Assembly (NCBI RefSeq): GCF_001443045.1
Contig: NZ_LKPJ01000022.1
Span: forward strand, 40,953 to 104,952
Direction: 5' to 3'
DNA from: Burkholderia ambifaria
GTDB taxonomy: Bacteria > Pseudomonadota > Gammaproteobacteria > Burkholderiales > Burkholderiaceae
DNA length: 64,000 nt
This document shows positions 47,572 through 55,735 of this stretch, piece by piece; positions within the stretch are counted from its first letter, which is position 1, and every line of letters begins with the position of its first letter. Under the pieces are notes generated by a model. The model searched no databases. It had not been told where the DNA came from and saw only the letters and a list, made by a program, of their open reading frames with translations. The translations under genes were made by a program, and so were the position numbers.

Positions 47572-49191
47572 ATGGCAAAGATCGTCGACATCAACGGCAA
47601 CCCGATCGACAGCCAGGTATTGGCTGATCCGCAGACGTCGAAGCTCGGCTGGCTGACGCAGAGCTTCGAAATGCACCCGGCCCGTGGGCTGACGCCGGCA
47701 CGTCTGCACAAGCTGCTCGACGCGGCCGAGCGCGGCCAGATTATCGAGCAGTCCGACCTCTTCACCGACATGGAGGAGAAGGACGGGCACATTTTCGCGG
47801 AGATGAGCAAGCGCAAGCGCGTCATCCTGACGCTGGACTATGACGTCAAGCCGCCGCGCAACGCCAGCACGGCAGAGAAGACGCTGACCGAGGAAGTCCG
47901 CGAGTGGATTGACGACATGCCCGACTTCGAGGACATGCTGCTCGACTGCCTCGACGCCATCGGACACGGCTTCGCAGCGCTCGAAATCGAGTGGCAGCAG
48001 CTCGGCAAGCTCTGGTATCCGAAGGCGTTCAACCACCGGCCGCAACGGTGGTTCATGAACCCGATTTCCGACCGCAATCAGATCCGCCTTCGGGGCGCGG
48101 ACGTCGACGGCCTGCCGCTCTGGCCGGCGGGCTGGATCGTGCATCGCCATAAGGCAAAGTCCGGCTATGTCGCGCGCGGCGGTCTGCATCGCGTCCTGGT
48201 ATGGCCGTACCTGTTCAAGAACTACAGCGTGCGCGACCTCGCCGAGTTCCTGGAAATCTACGGCCTGCCGCTGCGCGTCGGCAAATACCCGTCCGGCTCG
48301 ACCGACGACGAGAAGAATGCGTTGCTGGCCGCTGTCGCCGGCATCGGCCACAACGCGGCCGGCATCATCCCGGAATCGATGATGATCGACTTCCAGCAGG
48401 CCGCAGACGGAACGCACGTGCCGCACATGTCGATGGTTGAATGGTGCGAGCGCACCGAATCGAAGGTCATCCTGGGCGGCACGCTAACCAGCCAGGCAGA
48501 CGGCAAGTCGTCGACGCACGCGCTCGGCAACGTCCACAACGAAGTGCGCCACGACCTGATGACGTCCGACGCGCGGCAGCTCGCCAGCACGATCACGCGT
48601 GACCTCATCTATACGATGATCACGCTCAACCGTGGGCAGATCGATCGGCTGCGGTGCCCGCAGTTCACGTTCGAGACGCGCGAGCCGGCCGACCTGAGTA
48701 TGTTCGCGGAGGCGCTGCCGAAACTCGTCGGCATGGGGCTGAAGGTGAAGCGCACCTGGGCGCACGAGAAACTGTCGATCCCGGAACCGGAAGACGGCGA
48801 CGAGCTGCTGTCGATCCCGAAGCCGGAAATGATCGTGCCGCCGGAGCTGCGTCCGACTCCGGATGGTCGAGCGCCTGCCGGTGTCAATACGGCCGCGAAT
48901 TCGCGCATCCGCTACGTCGCGGTGATGACGAACGAGCGCGGCGAGGTCATCTATCCGGATCAGCATGCCCTCGACCAGGCGGCTGCATCCCTGCCGTCCG
49001 ACCCGATCGACGCGGCGATGCAGAAGCTGCTCGCGCCGGTCATCATGGCGATCCGGAACGGTCAATCTCCGGACGACGCGATCGAGCGCCTGCTCGCGGC
49101 CGAGCCGGACATGGATGAAACCGAGATCGCCGAGCTGCTCGCACGCGCGATGTTCGTCGCCGACATCTGGGGCCGCGTCAATGGCGGTTGA
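47572..49191 (+). CDS. Portal protein, DUF935 (Mu gp29-like)
   Basis: A 539-residue DUF935 protein. Motifs include DMEEKDGHIFAEMSKRKRVILTLDYDVKPP, DMLLDCLDAIGHGFAALEIEWQQ and EIYGLPLRVGKYPSGSTDDEK. It forms the dodecameric portal through which DNA enters the head. AGAGGGAAAC precedes the ATG at 47572. It overlaps the MuF gene by 11 nt. Confidence 0.9.
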   Translation: MAKIVDINGNPIDSQVLADPQTSKLGWLTQSFEMHPARGLTPARLHKLLDAAERGQIIEQSDLFTDMEEKDGHIFAEMSKRKRVILTLDYDVKPPRNASTAEKTLTEEVREWIDDMPDFEDMLLDCLDAIGHGFAALEIEWQQLGKLWYPKAFNHRPQRWFMNPISDRNQIRLRGADVDGLPLWPAGWIVHRHKAKSGYVARGGLHRVLVWPYLFKNYSVRDLAEFLEIYGLPLRVGKYPSGSTDDEKNALLAAVAGIGHNAAGIIPESMMIDFQQAADGTHVPHMSMVEWCERTESKVILGGTLTSQADGKSSTHALGNVHNEVRHDLMTSDARQLASTITRDLIYTMITLNRGQIDRLRCPQFTFETREPADLSMFAEALPKLVGMGLKVKRTWAHEKLSIPEPEDGDELLSIPKPEMIVPPELRPTPDGRAPAGVNTAANSRIRYVAVMTNERGEVIYPDQHALDQAAASLPSDPIDAAMQKLLAPVIMAIRNGQSPDDAIERLLAAEPDMDETEIAELLARAMFVADIWGRVNGG

Positions 49192-50488
49192 TCTCGCCCA
49201 CGCAATCGGCCTGCCGCCCGAAAAGGCGATCGCCTACTTCGAGTCGAAGGGCTACAAGATCGGGTTCCGATGGCAGGACGTCGCGACCGAGACGCACGCG
49301 CGGGCGTTCACGGTCGCGGGCGTGATGAAGGTGGACGTCCTTCAGGACATCCGCCAGGCGCTCGCGACGTCGCTCGAAAAAGGCACGACGCTGGCCGAGT
49401 TCAAGCGGCAGCTTACGCCGGTCCTCGAACGTAAGGGGTGGATCGGCAAGGGCATGATCGTCGACCAGGACACGGGCGAGATCGAGGGCAAGCGGCTCAC
49501 GCCCCGTCGACTGGACACTATCTTCCAGACGAACATGCAGTCGGCCTACATGGCGGGCCGGTATGCTTCACAGCTCGAGGCGGTCGACACCCATCCATAT
49601 TGGGAATACGTCGCGGTGCTCGACAGCCGAACGCGGCCGGCGCACCGCGCGCTCTCCGGTCGGATCTACCGTTACGATGATCCGTTCTGGCAGACGTTCT
49701 ATCCGCCGAATGGGTATCGGTGTCGTTGCCGGGTGCGTACGCGTACCCGCGCATACGTCGAGCAGAATGGAATTCCGGTGCTCGACAGCAGCGGCAACCT
49801 GGTCGAAGTCGAGATCGTCGATCGCTCCGGTGCGAAGCAGCCGGCGATCGCATACAAAGACCCGGCGACCGGAAAGAAGGTGCTTCCCGATCCGGGCTTC
49901 GGGTCGAATCCAGGTGCCCAGTGGGCGAAGCCGTTCACGCCCCCGCCCATGAATTCCCTGCCGCAGACGCTGCCGGCCGGCGCGGAGCTGCCGCCGCTTC
50001 CGCCCGCCACGCGCGTGCGCCCGGATGCGGTCATGCCGGCCGGCCTGCAGCCGGAGCAATACGCCCAGGCGTTCATGCGCGAGTTCGGCGCAACGCTCGG
50101 CAAGCCGGCCACCTATCGCGACGTCACGGGCCAGCTGCTGCAGGTCAACGAATGGATGTTCAAGGATGGGGCCGGCCGCTGGGCCGCCAACCTCGCCGAT
50201 CGTGGTCGCGATGCTGCGCTTTTGGCACAGGCCGTCAAGGAACCGGACGAGGTGTGGCTCGGTTGGGCGCAGACCGACGGCGCATGGTCTCTGCGTCGCC
50301 GTTACATCCAGACGCTGGAGAACGAAGCCGGCGACTGGGGCGTGACGGTTTTCGACCAGGGCCAGGACGGCTGGACCGGCAGCGTGACGTTCCCGACCAA
50401 CGTCGGCGCATCCGATGAAGACCGTCGCACCTACCTGGACACGGTGCGCGGCACGTTCCTGCGCTACCGTCGCCACAAGGGAGACTAA
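49181..50488 (+). CDS. Head morphogenesis protein, SPP1 gp7/MuF family (Mu gp30-like)
   Basis: A 435-residue MuF protein. The core TIFQTNMQSAYMAGRYASQLEAVDTHPYWEYVAVLDSRTRPAHRALSGRIYRYDDPFWQTFYPPNGYRCRCRVRTRTRAYVEQNG has the conserved Arg-Pro-x-His and the Cys pair of this family. The C-terminal extension of about 170 residues (RDVTGQLLQVNEWMFKDGAGRWAANLADRGRDAALLAQAVKEPDEVWLGWAQ...LRRRYIQTLENEA) resembles phage-barnase-like EndoU/minor head toxin domains fused to MuF. It is injected or packaged with the portal. Confidence 0.88.
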   Translation: MAVDLAHAIGLPPEKAIAYFESKGYKIGFRWQDVATETHARAFTVAGVMKVDVLQDIRQALATSLEKGTTLAEFKRQLTPVLERKGWIGKGMIVDQDTGEIEGKRLTPRRLDTIFQTNMQSAYMAGRYASQLEAVDTHPYWEYVAVLDSRTRPAHRALSGRIYRYDDPFWQTFYPPNGYRCRCRVRTRTRAYVEQNGIPVLDSSGNLVEVEIVDRSGAKQPAIAYKDPATGKKVLPDPGFGSNPGAQWAKPFTPPPMNSLPQTLPAGAELPPLPPATRVRPDAVMPAGLQPEQYAQAFMREFGATLGKPATYRDVTGQLLQVNEWMFKDGAGRWAANLADRGRDAALLAQAVKEPDEVWLGWAQTDGAWSLRRRYIQTLENEAGDWGVTVFDQGQDGWTGSVTFPTNVGASDEDRRTYLDTVRGTFLRYRRHKGD

Positions 50489-50491
50489 TAG

Positions 50492-51088
50492 ATGGCCAAC
50501 AGCATGATCGACGTCGAGATCGCCGACTCGCGGTTCGAGGCCGTCATGGCTCGGGTCCGGACGCTGATGCAAGACGCCTCGCCGGTGACCCGCCTGATTC
50601 TTGAATCGATGTGGGGCGCAGTCGAGGAGAACTTCGCGCAGCAAGGTCGACCGAAGTGGCTCGGCCTCAAGCCGTCGACGCTCAAGCGCCGTCGCGGTGA
50701 GGCAGCCTCCGAGCGGATTCTGACCAGGTCCGGGCATCTGGCGAGCAGCTTCTCGAAGACGCACGACGCGACAATGGCCCGCGTCGGCACTAATGTTGTA
50801 TACGCGGCGATCCACCAGTTCGGCGGCACGATCCAGCGCCATCCCATGTCCGGCTACGTTAGGCTGCGCAAGGATAGCAATGGCATGCTGCTGCGGCAGG
50901 CTGATCATCCGCACCTGGCCGTGTTTGCGAAGAACGGACACAAGCGAGTCAAGGTCGTCAAATGGACCCGCACCCAGGGCTGGACGATCAAGATTCCGGC
51001 CCGTCCGTTCCTCGTGCTGACCGAGGCCGACAACGTCGAAATCGAAATGGAAGTCTCGGCCTACCTGCGTCGTTTGACCGACCAGTGA
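50492..51088 (+). CDS. Virion morphogenesis protein gpG (Mu gp31-like)
   Basis: A 198-residue protein with the phage virion morphogenesis pattern: EENFAQQGRPKWLGLKPSTLKRR, ILTRSGHLASSFSKTHDATMARVGTNVVYAAIHQFGGTIQ, and IPARPFLVLTEADNVEIEMEVSAYL. It connects head to tail in Mu-like phages. The 199-nt gap that follows holds a conserved regulatory element. Confidence 0.88.
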   Translation: MANSMIDVEIADSRFEAVMARVRTLMQDASPVTRLILESMWGAVEENFAQQGRPKWLGLKPSTLKRRRGEAASERILTRSGHLASSFSKTHDATMARVGTNVVYAAIHQFGGTIQRHPMSGYVRLRKDSNGMLLRQADHPHLAVFAKNGHKRVKVVKWTRTQGWTIKIPARPFLVLTEADNVEIEMEVSAYLRRLTDQ

Positions 51089-51231
51089 TCCGAAGCCGAT
51101 AGGAGCCGTTCCGGCCCCTCGGTGGCCCCGATGTACCGGGTCGGGCTAATCGGGGCCGTTAAACCCCCGTTAAAACCGCTCGCAGGGGCATTCGATCCAC
51201 GCAACTCCCCTCCGCATTGCGCGATTGGCCC

Positions 51232-51252
51232 GTCCCAGGGACGGCAATCCAC
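51232..51252 (+). promoter_or_regulatory. Conserved late-region element, copy 1
   Basis: Palindrome GTCCCAGGGAC (51232-51242) followed by GGCAATCCAC. The same element (RGCMAWCCAC after an identical palindrome) recurs at 63350-63370. In both cases the palindrome ends 46 bases before the A of an ATG that begins ATGGAC. It is probably a phage promoter, operator or mRNA-processing site for the protease/head genes. Confidence 0.5.
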
Positions 51253-51287
51253 TTATCCCAGGTTGTATCGGCCGCCACCATGGCGGC

Positions 51288-52388
51288 ATGGACAAGCTCT
51301 TCTTCGCCTCCCTCTCGCTGGAGATCACACCCGGTTCCGGCACGCTGCAATTGCTGCCGGCCGGCGACTTCCGTGCGAACGACGGCCGCCCCGTCGAGTG
51401 CGCCGCCTGGCGCGTCACGCCGGACGGCGCGAAGCTCCTCGTCGCGGCGATGGCTGCCCGCAAGACGCCGATGGTGCTCGACTACGAACACCAGACGCTG
51501 TCGGCCGCAACGAGCGGCACGCCTGCGCCTGCCGCCGCCTGGATCAAAGCAGTCGAGTGGCGCGAAGGCCAAGGGCTTTACGCCACTGACGTCGAATGGA
51601 CCGCTCGCGCCTCGGCGTTCGTCGACGCGAAGGAATACCGCTTCGTCTCGCCGGTGTTCACCTACGACGCCGACGGCAACGTCCTGCAGCTCATCAACGC
51701 TGCGCTGACCAACAACCCTGCGCTCGACGGCATGGACGAAGTGATGCTCGCCGCAGCGTCGCGTCTGGTCTCCTCCGAGTTTTCACCCCCCGCCGGCCGG
51801 GATGCGCCGGCCGATCCACCTCAGGAGCAATCCATGAAAGAGCTGTTGGCCGCGCTGCGGCTGATCTTCAATCTGCCGGCGACGGCCACCGAGCAGGAAG
51901 CCACGGCGGCGGCCACGGCGTTCGCGAAGGTGCTCGGCGCGACCGACGCCGCGCCCGTCGATGCACGTGCCGTGTTGACCTCGCAGGGTGATCGCATCGC
52001 CGCACTCTCCAGTGCGACACCCGATCCGGCGAAGTACGTGCCGATCGAGACGATGAACGCGCTGCGTGACCAGGTCGCGACGCTGACCAATCAGTCGCAG
52101 CAGGGCCAGGTCGACGGCCTGATCACGGCGGCGCTGTCGGATGGCCGCCTGCTGCCGGCCCAGGAGTCGTGGGCGCGCGACCTCGGCAAGTCGAACTTCA
52201 CGCAGCTCAAGCAATACCTCGACACGGCGACGCCGATCGCGGCACTGCGCAGCACGCAGACCGGCGGCCGTGAATCGGGCGGCAGCAAGGAAACCGAGGT
52301 GACGACGGAAGCCGGCGAACTCGCCGTCTGCCGCCAGCTCGGCCTGACGCCGGAACAGTACGCGAAGACCAAAGGAGGTGCGAAGTGA
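51288..52388 (+). CDS. Prohead protease with fused scaffold (Mu gpI-like)
   Basis: A 366-residue protein. Residues 1-180 are the Mu I-type serine protease: LDYEHQTLSAATSGTPAPAAAWI holds the catalytic His, and EYRFVSPVFTYDADGN the Ser. Residues 183-366 are the scaffold, which also has its own start at 51834. The protease cleaves scaffold and itself during head maturation. The N-terminal ATG at 51288 is chosen because the earlier frame lacks homology and a ribosome-binding site. Confidence 0.88.
   Translation: MDKLFFASLSLEITPGSGTLQLLPAGDFRANDGRPVECAAWRVTPDGAKLLVAAMAARKTPMVLDYEHQTLSAATSGTPAPAAAWIKAVEWREGQGLYATDVEWTARASAFVDAKEYRFVSPVFTYDADGNVLQLINAALTNNPALDGMDEVMLAAASRLVSSEFSPPAGRDAPADPPQEQSMKELLAALRLIFNLPATATEQEATAAATAFAKVLGATDAAPVDARAVLTSQGDRIAALSSATPDPAKYVPIETMNALRDQVATLTNQSQQGQVDGLITAALSDGRLLPAQESWARDLGKSNFTQLKQYLDTATPIAALRSTQTGGRESGGSKETEVTTEAGELAVCRQLGLTPEQYAKTKGGAK
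51834..52388 (+). CDS. Internal scaffold protein (Mu gpZ-like), in-frame start inside the protease gene
   Basis: CAGGAG stands before an ATG at 51834, in the same frame as the protease and just past its catalytic domain. This gives a 184-residue protein starting MKELLAALRLIFNLPATAT, helical and Ala/Gln-rich (ALRDQVATLTNQSQQGQVDGLITAALSDGRLLPAQESWARDLG). Mu makes its scaffold the same way. The free scaffold would be made in excess over the protease fusion. Confidence 0.75.
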   Translation: MKELLAALRLIFNLPATATEQEATAAATAFAKVLGATDAAPVDARAVLTSQGDRIAALSSATPDPAKYVPIETMNALRDQVATLTNQSQQGQVDGLITAALSDGRLLPAQESWARDLGKSNFTQLKQYLDTATPIAALRSTQTGGRESGGSKETEVTTEAGELAVCRQLGLTPEQYAKTKGGAK

Positions 52389-52789
52389 GCGCGACGACCC
52401 AGGATCGCAACACTCCGTACATCGACGGTGAGACCGTCGGCGTGCCCGTGAAGGCCAACACCGTGATCCGTGCCGGGGTCATCGTCTGCGCCAGCGCGGC
52501 CGGCCTCGCGGTCGAAGGTTCGACGGCAACCAACCTGACGTACCTCGGTCGCGCCGAACAGTACGTCGACAACTCGACCGGTGCCGATGGCGCGAAGACC
52601 GTCCGGGTCCGTCGCCTGAAGGCGTTCAAGTGGGAAAACCTCGGCACCGATGCTGTCACGCAGGCGCAGCTCGGCAAGGCGTGCTACGTCGCCGACAACC
52701 AGACCGTTGCGGCAACGGACGGCGCGGGTACGCGCTCGAAGGCCGGCATCGTGGTCGGCGTCGACGCCGATGGCGTCTGGGTTCAATAA
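52385..52789 (+). CDS. Head decoration-like protein
   Basis: A 134-residue beta-rich protein from GTG at 52385, with GGAGG in the preceding codons and a 4-nt overlap. It has NTVIRAGVIVCASAAGLAVEGSTATNLTYLGRAEQYVDNSTGADGAKTVRVRRLKAFKWEN and GIVVGVDADGVWVQ. Position and size match the small head protein between scaffold and major head in Mu-like phages, probably a capsid-stabilising decoration protein. Confidence 0.75.
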   Translation: MSATTQDRNTPYIDGETVGVPVKANTVIRAGVIVCASAAGLAVEGSTATNLTYLGRAEQYVDNSTGADGAKTVRVRRLKAFKWENLGTDAVTQAQLGKACYVADNQTVAATDGAGTRSKAGIVVGVDADGVWVQ

Positions 52790-52800
52790 CAGGAGCAACC

Positions 52801-53718
52801 ATGCTGGTCAACGCACAATCGATCAACCAGATCTTCATCGGCCTGCAGGCCATCTTCAACAACGCGTTCGAGGGTGCGCCGTCGACGTGGCAGCAAATCG
52901 CGATGCTCGTTCCGTCGAGCGGTCGCGAGGAGCTGTATGCGTGGCTCGACCGCTTCCCAAAGATGGCGAAGTGGATCGGCGACAAGAACGTCAAGGCGCT
53001 GAAGGCCCACGGCTACACCGTCGTCAACGACGACTTCGAGGCCACGGTCGAGGTCGACCGCAATGACATCGAAGACGATCGCCTCGGCATCTACGCGCCC
53101 CAGGCGCAGAACGCCGGCTACTCGGCCAAGCAGCTGCCCGACGAGATCATCTACGACCTGGTCAACCACGCGTTCGAGAAGAGCTGCTACGACGGCCAGT
53201 ACTTCTTCGACACCGATCACCCGGTCGGGCGCGGCGTGACTTCGAACAAGTTCGCGCTGCCGCTGACGATCGCCGGCCAGGCTGCCGCAATCGCGACCTA
53301 CGGCGCGGTGCGCACCGCGATGCGCAAGGTGCAGGACGACGAAGGTCGACCGCTGAACATCACGCCGAACATCCTGCTCGTTCCGCCGGCACTGGAAGAC
53401 GTGGCGAACGCGCTGATGACGAACGACCGTCTGAACGACGGCATGCCGAACCCGTACAAGGGCACGTCGAAGGTCGTGTGCGACGCGCGGCTGCTGTCGG
53501 ATACGGCCTGGTTCCTGCTCGACACGACGAAGCCGGTCAAGCCGTTCGTGTATCAGGAGCGCAAGGCGCCGGTGTTCGTGCAGCAGATCGACCCGGAAGC
53601 GCCGGACGTGTTCATGCGCAAGAAGTTCAAGTTCGGCGCGGAAGCGCGCGCGGCCGGCGGCTTCGGCTTCTGGCAGCTCGCGGCCGGCTCGACCGGCGAC
53701 GGCCCGGTCCCGCAGTAA
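52801..53718 (+). CDS. Major head subunit gpT
   Basis: A 305-residue Mu T-type capsid protein: MLVNAQSINQIFIGLQAIFNNAFEGAPSTWQQIAMLVPSSGREELYAWLDRFPKMAKWIGDK, DDRLGIYAPQAQNAGYSAKQLPDEIIYDLV and DGQYFFDTDHPVG. The HK97 fold is expected. It forms the icosahedral shell. GGAGC precedes the ATG. Confidence 0.93.
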   Translation: MLVNAQSINQIFIGLQAIFNNAFEGAPSTWQQIAMLVPSSGREELYAWLDRFPKMAKWIGDKNVKALKAHGYTVVNDDFEATVEVDRNDIEDDRLGIYAPQAQNAGYSAKQLPDEIIYDLVNHAFEKSCYDGQYFFDTDHPVGRGVTSNKFALPLTIAGQAAAIATYGAVRTAMRKVQDDEGRPLNITPNILLVPPALEDVANALMTNDRLNDGMPNPYKGTSKVVCDARLLSDTAWFLLDTTKPVKPFVYQERKAPVFVQQIDPEAPDVFMRKKFKFGAEARAAGGFGFWQLAAGSTGDGPVPQ

Positions 53719-53833
53719 TACATCGCCCCTGAGAACAGCCGCGCGACGCCGATAAGCGCGGAGGAAGACTGCCCCGGAGCTGCGGCAAATGGTGGGCTCC
53801 GGTTACGCGACACACATCTATATAGGACAGGAC

Positions 53834-54364
53834 ATGGCAAAGCAGAAACATCCGGCCATCTCGGTCGCTGCCAAGCAGGACACTTTTCGACGCGCTGGAC
53901 ATGTGTTCGGCCGTACGCCGAAAACGATCGCGCTGGCGGCGCTTCACCCGGACGCATACCGTGCGATCACCGACGACAAGTCTCTGGTGGTGGTCCACAC
54001 GGCGACGGAACTCGACGAAGCGGAAGCGAAGCGGCTCCCGCACCACGACGCGGACCACGTGACGAAGCACCTGGCCAACGTCGACACGCTGACGCTCCAG
54101 GTCAGCGAGGATGACGCGAAGCGCGCGCTCGCACTTGCCGACATCGACGCCGACCTGCAGAAGCGCGAAGCGGCCGTGCGCGACGCCGAAGCCGATCTGC
54201 AGAGCCGCGTCGTCGAGTTCGACGAGCGCTATGCAGGTCTCGTCACGCGTGAGAACGACCTGAACGAACGCGAGCGCCAGCTCGACGAGCGCCAGGCGGC
54301 GATCGACGCGGCGGAGAAGTCGGCCGCAGGAGCGAAGGCAGGCAGCCAGGGCCGGAAGTCGTAA
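53834..54364 (+). CDS. Mu gp35/HI1506-like protein with coiled coil
   Basis: A 176-residue protein. The N-terminal domain FRRAGHVFGRTPKTIALAALHPDAYRAITDDKSLVVV resembles the HI1506 domain of Mu-like prophages. From about residue 100 it is a long charged coiled coil (DADLQKREAAVRDAEADLQSRVVEFDERYAGLVTRENDLNERERQLDERQAAI). Its function in head completion is not known. AGGAC precedes the ATG at 53834. Confidence 0.75.
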   Translation: MAKQKHPAISVAAKQDTFRRAGHVFGRTPKTIALAALHPDAYRAITDDKSLVVVHTATELDEAEAKRLPHHDADHVTKHLANVDTLTLQVSEDDAKRALALADIDADLQKREAAVRDAEADLQSRVVEFDERYAGLVTRENDLNERERQLDERQAAIDAAEKSAAGAKAGSQGRKS

Positions 54365-54367
54365 GCC

Positions 54368-54793
54368 ATGGGTTACGCCACTCAGGACGATATGGTGAGC
54401 CGATTCGGGAGCATGGAAGTCATCGCGCTCACGGATCGCGAACGCCTGGGCGAGATCGATTCGACGCTGCTGTCGCGCGCCCTGGAGGACGCGGCGGCCG
54501 AGATGGACACGTACCTCGCCGCGCGGTACCGCCTGCCGATCACCGCCGTGCCGCGCTTCCTGGCTGGCTTGTGCTGCGACATCGCCCGTTATCGCCTGGT
54601 CGGCGCGGAGGCTCGGGACACCGACGAGATTCGCAACCGCTATCGCGACGCCATCAAGTTCCTGACGATGGCGGCGGACGGTACGGTCACGCTCGGTGTC
54701 GACCCGGCCGGTTCGACCGTACAACCGGGCAATACGATCCGCTTCGAGCAAGGCACGCGGATTTTCTCGTCACGCGATCGAGGTGCGTTCTGA
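54368..54793 (+). CDS. DUF1320 head-completion/connector protein (Mu gp36-like)
   Basis: A 141-residue DUF1320 protein: MGYATQDDMVSRFGSMEVIALTDRERLGEIDSTLLSRALEDAAAEMDTYLAARYRLPI and CDIARYRL. It is the head-tail adaptor in Mu-type phages. Starts three nt after the previous stop; its stop overlaps the next start (TGATG). Confidence 0.9.
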   Translation: MGYATQDDMVSRFGSMEVIALTDRERLGEIDSTLLSRALEDAAAEMDTYLAARYRLPITAVPRFLAGLCCDIARYRLVGAEARDTDEIRNRYRDAIKFLTMAADGTVTLGVDPAGSTVQPGNTIRFEQGTRIFSSRDRGAF

Positions 54794-55485
54794 TGAGCGA
54801 CACGACATCCGCCGCTGCCGGCACCTATGTGCCGATCATCACGGCCGTCGAGCTGGCGATGGTCGACCGGTTGAAGCGCGGCCTCGGGAAGATGGTGTCC
54901 GAGGTCAAGACCTACGGCGGCGAATTCGACAGCGACGAGTTGGATTCGGTCGTCCGACGCTTCCCGGCGGCATGGGTCACGTTCGGCGGCGTTCCGCGCA
55001 CCGATCCGCACAGCACCAGTCGGTCGAAGTGGAAGTCGGAAGCGACCTTCGTCGTGATGGTCGGTGCGCGCAGCGTGCGAAGCGAGGAGTCCAGTCGTCA
55101 TGGTGGTCCGGCGAAAGCCGAGGTCGGCACCAACCTGCTGATCTCCTGCGTACGCCACCTGCTCAATCAGCAGGACATGGGCCTGCCGATCCGCCACTTC
55201 GCACCGGGTCCGATCCGAACGCTGTTCAACACGCAGGTGCGCGGCGACGCGATGTCGGTCTACGCGCTGGAGTTTCGCACGGCATGGATCGAGGACACGC
55301 TGTTCCTCGGGGCGTTCCCGCAGGGGCAGTCCGAAGGCCCGCTCGGCAAGGTGTTCGAGGACTACGGCGGCCAGATCGACCCACCGACGCCGGACTGGAA
55401 CACGACGCTGCTGTCGTACTTCCTGGAACCCGGCACCGATCGACCGGCCGACGCGCAAGACCTCGTACAGATGAAACAGGAGTGA
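54793..55485 (+). CDS. DUF1834 tail-terminator-like protein (Mu gp37-like)
   Basis: A 230-residue DUF1834 protein: AMVDRLKRGLGKMVSEVKTYGGEFD, WVTFGGVPR, ATFVVMVGARSVRSEESSRHGG, LLISCVRHLLNQQDMGLPI and ALEFRTAWIED. It probably caps the tail at the head end. Confidence 0.85.
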   Translation: MSDTTSAAAGTYVPIITAVELAMVDRLKRGLGKMVSEVKTYGGEFDSDELDSVVRRFPAAWVTFGGVPRTDPHSTSRSKWKSEATFVVMVGARSVRSEESSRHGGPAKAEVGTNLLISCVRHLLNQQDMGLPIRHFAPGPIRTLFNTQVRGDAMSVYALEFRTAWIEDTLFLGAFPQGQSEGPLGKVFEDYGGQIDPPTPDWNTTLLSYFLEPGTDRPADAQDLVQMKQE

Positions 55486-55487
55486 GC

Positions 55488-55733
55488 ATGAAAGTTATCG
55501 CGAAAGCCGGACTGCGCGTCCCGAAGGAAGGCGCACCGCGCAAGTACATCACCGACAGCGAGGCCGTCGTCGTGCCCGACTCGGTGTACTACACGCGCCG
55601 CGTCATGGATGGCGACCTTCTGCGCCAGGACGAAGCGCCGGCCGCAACCGAAATCCCGGCTGCAGGCGAGCCGGCAGACGATCCCGCCCCGACCTCGGAC
55701 GCGGGTGCCAAAAAGACCGCGAAAGGAGCCTGA
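55488..55733 (+). CDS. DUF2635 protein (Mu gp38-like)
   Basis: An 81-residue protein: KAGLRVPKEGAPRKYITDSEAVVVPDSVYYTRRVMDGDLL is the DUF2635 core, followed by a low-complexity Ala/Pro/Glu tail. The gene precedes the sheath gene in Mu-like phages; function unknown. CAGGAG lies before the ATG at 55488. Confidence 0.8.
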   Translation: MKVIAKAGLRVPKEGAPRKYITDSEAVVVPDSVYYTRRVMDGDLLRQDEAPAATEIPAAGEPADDPAPTSDAGAKKTAKGA

Positions 55734-55735
55734 TT

